Of a stretch of 64,000 nt of DNA, positions 21,501-31,096 are shown one piece after another. The DNA lies in NCBI GenBank assembly GCA_947311845.1, contig CAMZMU010000117.1, positions 79,347,447-79,411,446 on the forward strand, given 5' to 3'. This DNA is from Poa pratensis (Eukaryota; Streptophyta; Magnoliopsida; Poales; Poaceae). Below the pieces are notes generated by a model. The model saw only the letters and a list, made by a program, of their open reading frames with translations. It searched no databases and had not been told where the DNA came from. A program made the position numbers and the translations under genes. Positions within the stretch are counted from its first letter, which is position 1; every line of letters begins with the position of its first letter.

Positions 21501-23300
21501 CTTCTTCAGTATATGGAGCAGTCAAGGATTCATTCATATAGTCAGTGACAACTAGTTTTACCTTGTGGACAACACCGACATCTAGCACATAAACACCAGC
21601 AGTGAACAACTCCTTAAAGTAATCAGTTGCAAGAGAGCTAATTTCGGCGTCGCCCTCTATCCAATTCCCCTCACTGTTCTTCAATTTTTTAATCGCATTG
21701 CGTCTCTTTCGTGCAGTTGCAAAATGGTGAAAAAACACAGTGTTTCTATCCCCATGCTTCAACCAGTTTGCTCGGCTACGTTGCACCCAGTAAATTTCCT
21801 CCTTTTCCAGTAATTCCTCTATCTGAACTTGCACCTCATGTTGGCGATCAAAATTGCCATCCGACATAGGGCCAGCACGAAGCTCCTCCAGCTCTTTATT
21901 CAGGTCTTTTAATTTATTGCGAGGCTCCTTCAGCACTGCTGTCCCACTGATGCAACTCCTTGTGGATAGCTGCAGTCCTGCTAGCAAAGTCAGAACCATC
22001 CAACGTTCAGTCCCAGGCTTGTTGTACAATATCATGTACATTTGCCTCCTTCAACCAACGTGCCTCAAAGGGTTTAATCCCCCTGACCTCCGAAAACCAA
22101 CATTCTCCTCACCATCAGTATCGAGGAACAACGGTCTATGGTCAGATTTATGGTGCTCAGCATTTAAAATTTTCGCTCCCGGGAAGTAACACTGAAAACC
22201 TCCATTACAAACACCTCTATCTAGTCTCTCCCTAATCCTTTTCCTTCTCTAGGTGAATTGTTCACCTTCAAAACCCATATCCTCCAGCCCACATTCAGCC
22301 AAGGCATCACGGAAGGCCTGCATCATACGAAGGGGTCTATAGGTCCCCCCCTTCTTTTTCATGTGAGTACAAGATTTCATTGAAATCGCCGATGACAACC
22401 CAAGGCAAATTTGCATTCTGTTTCAGATTTCGCAAATAGTCCCACGAGCGGTGTTTGTCTTCCCACTTCGGTTCTCCATAGAAACCAGTAAGTCTCCAAG
22501 GATTCTCATGAGTGTTACACACAGCTACGTCAATGAAGTTTGGTTGAATATCCATTGGCTGGATAACAACCGGGGCCCTCCAAAGAAGAAGAAGGCCCCC
22601 ACTCGCTCCATCGCTTTCAAAAATTACAAGCTGATCCATTCCCAACTTCCTTTTCAGTTTCCCTGCCCTAGCTTTGTTCAAATGTGACTCGGACAAAAAG
22701 ATCACATCTGGCCTATATTTAACCTGGAGTTCCATCAAGGCATTCCAGGCCGCGGTACTGGCCATACCGCGACAGTTCCACACTAGGATTTTCATTGCAT
22801 CCGGTCAGCCTCTTCAGAGGCCGCCGATATCTGGTTTGAACTGTTGTCTTGCGCAGTTCCATCAAGTAGCTTGGTTTTCTTCTTGTTTTTTGCTTTCTGG
22901 GGTGTAGTTGGATTGCCTGTAACACCCACTAGCGGTTCCTCCTCCTCGCTGCTCTCATCAGATTTTTCTCCTGTCGGCTCCGGGGCTGCAGCCGATAGGG
23001 AAACTGAACCAGCAGTAGCTCCATCAATGGCTAAACGCTTACGAGGAAAGCCTGGATTCTGGATCAGTTTACCATCAACAATTGTCAGGTCACTAATGCC
23101 ATCGTGGTCCATGTTAACATCTGGATCGTATCCAGGATTAGTATAAGCAGTGTTCCACTGACCCCTTCCAGCAAAACCTCGGCCTCTCAGAGGGTTATGA
23201 CCCCTTCCACGGCCTCTTGCACCACCATCAGCTTCATCTGTCTCAGTGGAGCCACGCCCACTAACAAAATTTCGACCATTACCTCTTCCCCTCCGTGGAG
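18564..23300 (-). mobile_element. L1-type LINE, 4.7 kb, 5'-truncated, with 18-bp TSD
   Basis: Identical ACATGATACGGAGTACTA copies stand at 18546-18563 and 23301-23318. The plus-strand T run at 18564-18572 is the poly-A tail, so the element is on the minus strand. It codes, in order, the tail of ORF1 and an ORF2 with AP-type endonuclease, reverse transcriptase, zf-RVT zinc-binding segment and RNase H. Transcription-side truncation removed the 5' UTR and most of ORF1. Several frameshifts and a stop make it inactive. It sits about 0.6 kb past the 3' end of the UGDH pseudogene, inside a duplicated segment. Confidence 0.93.
18678..22795 (-). pseudogene. LINE ORF2: endonuclease, reverse transcriptase, zf-RVT and RNase H (broken)
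   Basis: The frame opens at 22795 with MKILVWNCRGM, the endonuclease start; SESH and GDFN motifs follow. A seven-base G run near 22345-22351 (minus strand) shifts the frame after the endonuclease. RT motifs include APGPDG, PISLCNV, LDMHKAYDRV, GLRQGDPLSPYLF and FADD (codons 20741-20752); a stop replaces one codon just before FADD, at about 20810. Further shifts occur near 21400, 20510 and 20330. The last open part (20330-18678) holds the zf-RVT cysteines (CEICKVGAEDIRHLLF) and an RNase H domain beginning LNVDASF. All catalytic signatures survive although the frame does not, so this insertion is fairly young. Confidence 0.9.
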
Positions 23301-23304
23301 ACAT
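22792..23304 (-). pseudogene. LINE ORF1 C-terminal part, RGG-rich
   Basis: About 170 residues, starting MSPRRGRGNGR and rich in RGRG motifs, then an acidic segment (DESSEEEEPL) and a lysine-rich stretch. The apparent start codon lies inside the host TSD, so it is fortuitous; the normal nucleic-acid-binding N-terminal part of ORF1 is missing. The stop overlaps the ORF2 start as ATGA, a layout suited to termination-reinitiation. Confidence 0.75.
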
Positions 23305-23324
23305 GATACGGAGTACTAGCTAGT

Positions 23325-23505
23325 TTGTGACGTGTACATTGAGTGGGTGTCATGTTATGCTCCAAACAATGATTTGGCTCTAGGATTGAGAGGGATCAGG
23401 ATTACGGTATGTATATGGATCTCCCAGCCGTCTCGTGTCCGGAAGGTATGAGTACAAACATCCGGGCTGCACGGCCGAATGCAGCGAGACAAATTCACCT
23501 GAGGG
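23325..23505. repeat. Segmental duplication block B, right copy
   Basis: This is the partner of 14535-14705. The following stretch to 23696 differs between copies; from 23697 the similarity resumes as the UGDH 3' flank. Confidence 0.75.
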
Positions 23506-23886
23506 CTCAACTTCACAGGTTACTTCGTTTACGGGTGTACTGTGTGTACTGTGTTCCGATTGCCCACTCGAGTACTCGTCCTTACTATGTTCTTGCAGAA
23601 GCTCTAGATGATCCATATCCAAATACAATAACGACAAATTGATTGTATAGTGGATTTCCCTATTTTTGAGAAACAACGACAACAGAAGAAGGAGGGTCAG
23701 TCTCGATCCCTTCTTTGCACATTTGAATCTCAACGCACACATCCAAGAACTCGGGATGTCGAACTTGCACATAAAAAAATCCGAGGCATATGCACTTAAG
23801 ATCGAGCAAAACCAACATTCTAATTAAATTAACCCGCATGTGGAGCTTATGAGGGCAGAATTAAATTTAGGCGGGGCATATGCATC

Positions 23887-26800
23887 TTAGGCGACGGCTG
23901 GCATGTCCTTGAGCCAGTGATCAAGCGGCTTGCCGATGGAGTATACGATGAATCCGATGTCCCGGAGCTTCTCCGGGGCGACGATGTTGCGGCCATCGAA
24001 GACGAAGGCTGGCTTCAGCATGGCGTCGTACATGCGGCCGTAGTCGAGGCTCCTGAACTCTTCCCACTCGGTTAGGATGCAGACGGCATGCGCGCCGCGG
24101 GCGGCTTCATAGGCGTCCGGCGCCACCGCAACCTGCTGACCGGCCGACTCGCCCATGGGCTGCAGGTGCCGCGGGTGGTCCCAGTCGAACTTGTTCATGG
24201 CAAGATCTCGTCGAACCTGCTCCTCCGTCACCTGCGGGTCGTAGATGCTCACCACGGCCTTGTCCCCGAGCAGGCCCCGGCACACGTCGATGGCGGGCGT
24301 CTCGCGGGTGTCCCCCGTGCCCTTCTTGAACGCGAACCCGAGCACGTCCACCTTCTTCCCGGCGACGGTGTTGAACATGGAGGACACGACCCGGTTGACG
24401 AAGCGGCTCTTCTGGTAGTCGTTGATCCCGATGACCTGCCGCCAGTACTCCGCCACCTCCGGGAGCGCGTAGCACTCGCAGATGTAGACGAGGTTGAGGA
24501 TGTCCTTCTGGAAGCAGGACCCGCCGAACCCCACGCTGGCGGACAGGAACCGCGGTCCGATGCGCTTGTCCTTGCCGATGGAGTAGGCCACCTCGGTGAC
24601 GTCGGCACCGGTGGCCTCGCACAGCGCGGAGATGGCGTTCACGGAGGAGATGCGCTGCGCGAGGAAGGCGTTGGCGGCGAGCTTTGACAGCTCGCAGGGG
24701 CGGAGCCCAATGGGCCGACCCTGATGCACAGGAATGCGGGTCGAATTTTTTTTTATTAGTACTTACCATCTAATATTGGCCCGTGCATCAGGGTGGCCTC
24801 CGATCAATGCATCAGGCAGGCCCATGAAGCAGCATGCTTCAGGACTTCCGGCCGCACGCGAATACTGCTCTCGCTCTGGCATCTGGCGTTATCGATCGAT
24901 CAGCAGTTCAGCAAACAATTAGGCGACGAAGCGTCGCACGTCCAGGCGTCCCGACTCCCGAGCAGTCGGAAACAGAAACCCCAGCAGCAGCAGGAAGCCT
25001 CGATCCGCCCTAGCGCGCAGGTCCGATTTCCTCGCCCGACGAGCCGACGCAGCGCCGGCGAGCGCACAGCTACAATCGGCTGCTCTCCGACCACTGCAAT
25101 CGCCGCCCTCCGCGTTTGTTCGTCCGCGAAATCCGCGAAATCAAGGCCACTGCAATCGCTGCCCTCCGTGTTTGATCTGTGAAATAAAGGCAATCAATTG
25201 TGGTGTTGGTCTGTGCCAGTCTCGTTTGCCCAATCCTAATTTAACTGAACTTTCCTGTACCTTTTCATCGCTTGCAATAACCGTGGCTAGTTCATGCAAA
25301 TCTCACTGAAATATTTTGTTACCTATTCACTGAAACAACCAACTGGAATTACCAACAAACATCACTACCAAGTTGATTGCTTCAATGATGTTTTTGATTG
25401 GCTAGTTCAAGAGCTTGATGGTAGGTTCAATGAGACATCCTCCAATTTGCTTGTTTGGTCAGCGGCGTTGAGTCCAAGGGACTCATTTCGTGATTTTAAT
25501 TTGGAGAGTTTGGTAAATTTGTCTAGCTATATCCTCAAGATTTTGATAGTGGGGAACTAAGGGATCTTGATAAGGATTTGCGCCTATATATTGCTGATGT
25601 ATGCACAGATGATAGCTTTTCCAACTTAGCAACAATCATTGATCTTTCTAAAAAAAATGGTGGAGACAAGGAGGCATATTATGTATCTTTTGTTTTATTG
25701 GTTGCTGAAACTAGTAATTGTGTTGCATGTTGCCACTGCTACAGTTGAGAGGTGCTTTTCAGCCATGAAACTAGTGAAAACATTTCTGCGCAATCGCCTC
25801 AATGACGACAGCTTGAATGATGATGTTATTTGTTATGTGGAGAAAGAAGAAATGAAGAAAGTGACCAATGATCAAGTGGTTGAGTATTTCATGGGTTTGA
25901 AGAACCGAATCTACTAGAAGAATAAAAGGTAATGTGAAAACTTTAGCTATGTGAATTGTATAATTTTGGTCATCCTACTATGTTCGGCTTGGAAATTAAG
26001 TCTACCTTTTATCTTGCAGGTTATTGAATCCAGGTGTTTGATGATGTATATTGGAATTTAAAAGTGCTAGACATCTTTTACAAGTAACTTTCTCCTTTAT
26101 TTCATCTATATAGTAAGTTTTTTTTACTACTAGTTCTTATAAATTCATGTATTGTCTTTTGTTATGTCATATTATCTATGCTAGCAGTTGCAAACCATAC
26201 GTTTAAGACTTTAAGTAGATTGTTTCTTCAAAAAAAAAAAGCCATAGTAAAGTGGTGCATCGGGTCAGCTCCAGCTCCGCCCCTGACAGCTCGGCGGACC
26301 AGAGGTTGGTGGTGATGATGCGGTCCTCGGGGACCCAGCGCGCGTACACGTCCTTGAGGCCCTTCACGGCGGCCTGCCCCTCTGGGGTCTTGCGGCCGCC
26401 GATGAGGACGCGGTCCGGGGAGAAGAGGTCCTACACGGCGGTGCCCTCGGCGAGGAACTCCGGGTTGGAGAGGATCGATCTGGTAGCGGACGCCGCGGCC
26501 GTTGTGGGCGAGGATCTTCTCGATGGCCTCTGCGGTCTTGACGGGCACGGTTGACTTCTCGACCACGATCTTGTCGGAGCGGGAGACGTCGGCGATCATG
26601 CGCGCCGCGCTCTCCCAGTAGGTGAGGTCGGCGGCCTTTCCGGCGCCGAGGCCGCGGGTCTTGGTGGGGGTGTTGACGGAGACGAACACGATGTCCGCCT
26701 CGCCCACGTACCGGTTCACGTCGGTGCTGAAGAAGAGGTTGCGGCCCCGGCACTGCTTGACGACGTCGTCTAGGCCGGGCTCGTAGATGGGGAGCCGGTC

Positions 26801-26927
26801 GCTGTTCCACCCAGCGATGCGCGACTCCGAGATGTCCACCACCTCCACGTTCGGACACTTGAGCGCGATCACCGCCATCGTCGGGCCGCCCACGTACCCC
26901 GCGCCGATGCAGCAGATCTTCACCACT
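23887..26927 (-). pseudogene. UDP-glucose 6-dehydrogenase pseudogene interrupted by a hAT element
   Basis: UGDH oxidises UDP-glucose to UDP-glucuronate in the cytosol for wall polysaccharide precursors. The coding exon runs 26927-26294 and, after a transposon, 24694-23887. The Rossmann motif GAGYVGGPT, the catalytic-cysteine motif [10 protein letters not shown] and the C-terminal DMPAVA are all recognisable. Four lesions are visible. The expected ATG reads AGTG (one inserted G near 26926). Four extra bases at about 26474-26481 shift the frame after RYQI. TAG replaces a codon at 26433-26431. A 1,591-bp hAT element splits the codons for SAELS. Plant UGDH coding regions are normally one exon with an intron in the leader, and here the leader acceptor (AG before 26951) is still present. 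The enzyme cannot be made from this locus. Confidence 0.93.
24695..26285 (+). mobile_element. hAT transposon (Tip100 clade), deleted, with 8-bp TSD
   Basis: Perfect ACAGCTCG copies flank it at 24687-24694 and 26286-26293. The ends CAGGGGCGGAGC and GCTCCGCCCCTG are inverted repeats of the Tip100 type. Inside, on the plus strand, 25294-25560 encodes a ZMYM1-like transposase piece (FDWLVQELDGRFNE) and 25690-25917 the hAT dimerisation domain (ATATVERCFSAMKLVKTFLR), with the last codon followed by a stop. The N-terminal zinc finger and most of the catalytic core are missing, so it is a non-autonomous deletion derivative. It lies within the coding exon of UGDH. Confidence 0.92.
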
Positions 26928-27330
26928 CTCTTGACTCTGCTCTGGTTTCGTCTGCAATTAATAAATGGTAAACGCCAAAGATCACGTTTGTTAGCATGAA
27001 AGTGAGACATTTTTCCTTTCAAACATTGAAAAACTCCTGTAATCTGGTAAGTGAGAGATAAACAGAGATGCGAACCTTTGGTCCTTGGATGTTGTTAGGA
27101 CGAACGAAATAACAAAGGGAATGGAGCGAATGAAATTGTGAGAACAAGAAGAAACGAATGGTAATGAGATGTGCTGTTGCTGGTGTAGTGCTCTGCTCCG
27201 TAGTCAACGTACGGCTGGGAGCGAATGCAGGGAGATAAATAACCCCACATTTGACGTTCTTACACCGATTCAAACTGATCGACCGCCTCCGTTCAGTCTC
27301 TAATGGCCAGTCCCATGTCACCAGTGCTGT
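26928..27330 (-). promoter_or_regulatory. Leader intron and promoter region of the UGDH pseudogene
   Basis: On the minus strand an acceptor TTAATTGCAG ends at 26952, 24 bases before the ruined start codon, in keeping with the leader intron known for plant UGDH genes. Upstream, GGTTATTTATC near 27233-27243 could be a TATA-like site, followed by a CT-rich leader at about 27070-27200. These parts look undamaged, so the pseudogene might still be transcribed. Confidence 0.45.
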
Positions 27331-27879
27331 CCATCTCGTTCATCCTCCCATCTTTTAGGAGAGGGGATTTCCCACATGTATGTTGACGTCGCGGCACTAT
27401 CCATACTGTTTGTTTATTGGAGACTCGCGCAGAATTCGTCTGGGTCAATGGGCAGGGGCTTGGTCCTTAGGCAGATTTTCACCACAAAACCTGCCTAAAT
27501 CGGAATCCCAAAATATCACACTATGCCAAAATAGGCAACATTTCGTTCTTAATCCCGTTGTGGCCAATCATTTTGGGAATTCATCGTTCATTCCCCCAAA
27601 TCCGCCATTACTGGATGAGAAGCTTCCGCCATGTAGGAGGCTCCCATTGCTTATTCTGAAATTTTGCGACACATCATCTATCTAGATAGAAACAAAGTTT
27701 TCTTACCTAGACCTGCTTGTTTCCGTCGATCAGTTCGACCAAAATCTCAAAACAAGGTATCTATTCGTGTCTTCTCGTTAGATTCTTACTTACTGAAGTG
27801 CCAGAAACCGTCATTCTCTCATTCTGTATTCTCCTCCATTTATGTCTATCTAAATCATATAATTAAAGTTCATGGCACA
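27331..27879. other. Intergenic stretch without recognised features
   Basis: Only short open frames are present. Nothing in this stretch resembles a known gene or repeat to me. Confidence 0.35.
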
Positions 27880-28840
27880 TGAGGCGGTGTGGATGTGAGT
27901 GTAGGATCCTTACCGGAGTTATCCCCAGAGCAAATGTTATTCTGCAGATGAATCACCATACAATGGGCACAACACCACTACTCACTCATGCAATCTGGCA
28001 TGTTGCGGAAGTATTTATGCTTTTGGAGATGTTTTATGATGCAACTAAATTCTATGTCTGGGTTTATTACCCCACATCTCATTTAATGGTGCATCATATT
28101 TTAGAAATTGCCCATCACCTAAAAACATACAAAAATGATGCTATTTTAAATGAACCTATGCCATGAAAGTTACATATTTGAAATTTTGGACAAACAAACT
28201 TTGTTATATACATTTGCATTTTTTTGGAATGCTAGGGCTAAACTTGATTTTTTTTGGTAGTGCTCTCTCACTATTATGTGAGTCTGTAAATATCGATTAT
28301 GCTACTTATGTCACTGATGTCCCTGATAAGTTTTTTGAAGTTTAGTGTAAGTATAATGAAAAGTATGCCGGAGTTCGGCTGCACCTCCTCCACCAACACC
28401 AACTGCAACCAAGAAGAAAGGACTGTGGGAGAAGATATTTGCTTCTTCCTCCTCCTGTGCCCTTGAGCTTTTTGACTTCGAGACAAATAACACACGTGCT
28501 TTTAGGCGGCAGAAAGTTAGCGAAGTGCCTCAACGACGACATAGTCCCAAATCAGGGGAAGACACTGAAGTAGACTTCACCATATTGAAGTGGTGCCATG
28601 ACTCACAAGCTTACATATCCCGTGATTATTAGCATGAGATGTGTTATCAATACATGCCCCAGTGGTATCATCCGAGTCTGCTTTTAATCAAGCTGGAATA
28701 CTACTTGAGGAGAGAATACAAAGTCTCACCCCAGATATGGTGAAAACACTAATAGGCGCGAAAGATGGGGAACTAGCCAAATGGAGAGCGCAACACACTG
28801 CCGATAACCCATAGCTTGTAGACACGTTCCATAGAGTTGC
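27880..28840 (+). pseudogene. hAT (Ac/RICESLEEPER-like) transposase C-terminal fossil
   Basis: Plus-strand words in shifting frames match the hAT transposase core: EVFMLLEMFYDATKFY and YYPTSHLMVHHILEIA near 27990-28110, then, near 28685-28770, the dimerisation region with FNQAG and SLTPDMVKTLIGAKDG. Many stops and shifts separate the pieces. No terminal repeats were found, so this is an old, immobile remnant. It belongs to a different hAT lineage from the Tip100 element in UGDH. Confidence 0.7.
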
Positions 28841-30233
28841 CCTTGACGAAGAAGAACCGGAGTAGTAGTTGTAGTCTTGTAATTTTATTATCCTTTTGTA
28901 ATTTAGTTTTCCTTCTATAATTTTGAAAAAGTTGTACTCTTTTTCCATACACATCTGTGGAAGGTTTTAATGAAGCAACTACTAATAAAACTCAATATTT
29001 ACCCCATATGCCACTTTGCATCATTTTACTTATTTTTAGAATTTTCTCTGAAATATAATTTTTCTGAATTTTTAAAAATTATCGAGTGCCTAGTGGGCCA
29101 TGGGCCGACACGTTTAATTAGGTGTGTCGATAAAATAATAAAGACCCACTAAATATCTTTGTCTTTTTTATTATATAAACCTACTATGTCTAAGAAATCA
29201 ACTCGATTTAATAGTGTTTGCAGGTAATCATTGGTGTGAAGAAGTGCATCATTCTATTTTTTATAGTAGCCCAAAATTAACAAGTACAAGCTGACCGTAG
29301 AAAAATAGGACAAACAAAAACAAACATAAGAAACACGATGATGCCAATAAACAACGGGCGCAACAAAGCGCGCCTAATCCTTCTAGTGGATGTGCTATAG
29401 TCGTGGAGCTTGCCGAAAATTCACGGTGTGGCTGCTCCTTGTGCGTGTAAAGAAATGGCTGGCTGGGTGGCTAGTTACCCATTTTACATCTACCTAAATC
29501 TAGATTATGTGGCTAGGCTAAAATATTTTTTTTGGGGGGGGGGGGGGGGGGCTAAATCACTTGGAAAATTGAACAACTTAAGTCAGTTTACCCTATATTC
29601 TCCAGAATAAATGAGTCCATATTTGTTCCTCAAGTGTAATTATTTCTGCTACGTACGCTGATACGCTCATACGTAGCGGACGCTCAGGGGCAACACCACT
29701 GAGTGTGTGCGCTTGGGCACTCGGCAGATTTTAATTTTCACACACTTGTTTTAGTACCGTATGTGAGACTTCCATCTTTTGATCATGGATGTCGGTCGAG
29801 TCCGATATTCACGCTTCACGAGGCACAAGCCCACGCACAAGCCTCTAGCTAGCAAAGATGGATGAGACGAGTCGTTAGGAAGCACAAACAAGTGCACACG
29901 AACGAACAAGCATATTAAGAAGAGATTAGCTGCGCAAAGCACAAATTAAATTGATTAAGTTTATGGATGTTGATACGTAAAAAATGTATCTATAATTTTT
30001 TATTGTTTCATTCTATTTTTATACGTTGCTACATGTTTCATTATGGTTTTATAACATTTATTCGACTAACCTATTAATCAAGTGCCTAGTGCCAGTTTCT
30101 CTTTATTTATTTGTGGATTGCAGAAAAAGGTCCTTGAAAAAAAATATTACTATTTTTTGGTAGAAATAAGCCACGGAGGCTGAAGTGCAGGACCCGACAG
30201 TAGGCCCGCAAGTCCCACTCGCGACCAGAAGGG
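28841..30233. other. Intergenic stretch with an 18-base G run
   Basis: The stretch has no convincing gene. A run of 18 G follows eight T and lies at 29534-29551; such a tract can form a G-quadruplex and is prone to length error in assembly. A segment at 29062-29130 is copied in the TSR1 promoter at 30698-30768, including the paired site II words GTGGGCCATGGGCC. Confidence 0.5.
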
Positions 30234-30244
30234 GGGCTGCGAGC

Positions 30245-30551
30245 ATAGTTTAAAAAACCGGACCGGTCACTGAACCGGCGAGGCTCTCGGTTCCGGTTTC
30301 ACCGGTCGAACCGCCGGTTCAATCGGTTCAGTAGCGACAAAAAACCGGCAAAAACCGGCAAATTTAATAAATAAGTAAGCTAATTTCGAATTTTTCATCA
30401 TTTCTAATTTATTTTTCTTATATTTCATTATTTTTAATTTATTTTTTCCGGTTTTTTGATACTCCGATCTTTTGTGCTTAAAAAACCGGCCGGGCTGCCG
30501 GTTCCGGTTTTTTCCGGTCCAACCGGCGGTCCGGTCCGGTTTTTAAAACTA
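30245..30551. mobile_element. MITE with CCGG-rich inverted ends, ~307 bp
   Basis: The left end TAGTTTAAAAAACCGGACCGG-like and the right end CCGGTCCGGTTTTTAAAACTA are inverted repeats, with many further CCGGTT words inside. GGGCTGCGAGC, 11 bases, stands on both sides (30234-30244 and 30552-30562). A duplication of 9-11 bp fits Mutator-like MITEs better than hAT. It lies about 550 bp upstream of the TSR1 start codon. Confidence 0.68.
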
Positions 30552-30685
30552 GGGCTGCGAGCTTCACCCGCAGCTACGCCTCGTTTACCGCCTCTCGACG
30601 CTTTGCCTGTAAAATCACACTTCAACTAATTAGGCGATCCCCCAAAATTTTTCCCAAACAAGAAACATAGCCACCGTCATCTCCG

Positions 30686-30902
30686 AAACCCTAGTTTTTT
30701 TTTCTGAATTTTTCGTAATTATCGAGTGCCAGGTGGGCCATGGGCCGGCACGTTTAATGAGGTGTGTCGTGCCTGGGCCTCGAAATGAAGCCCGCGTGCC
30801 GGCACGCTACGGCCCGTTTATAAACAAGCCTCAGCGGGCCGTGCTGGGCCTGGTCCGGTCCGTTGCCTCCTTTAGCACGACCGCGGGAATCCCCTAAACC
30901 CT
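30686..30902 (+). promoter_or_regulatory. TSR1 promoter with telo-box and site II motifs
   Basis: AAACCCTAG at 30686-30694 and CTAAACCCT at 30894-30902 are telo-box type motifs. TGGGCC occurs at 30734, 30741, 30774 and 30845. In plants, telo-boxes with site II elements (TGGGCC/T, bound by TCP factors) mark promoters of ribosomal protein and ribosome biogenesis genes, which fits the downstream TSR1-like gene. Confidence 0.65.
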
Positions 30903-31096
30903 CAAGGAAACCACATGTCTCGCTAGAGTTCCTACACCACCGCCGCCGCCAACCTCACGCTCGGACGAGGCCGTCTTGCCGGCCGCCAGTCGCCGTCCTC
31001 GCCGCCTCCACCCCCGTTCTCGCCGCCTCCACTCGTTGCCGTCCCCGACCCCTTGTGAACACCGTCGTCACCGACCTGCCCGCCGCCGCCGGCGAG

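Noticed and set aside
24088..24687. 199-codon plus-strand frame
   Set aside because: It is the antisense shadow of the GC-rich UGDH coding sequence.
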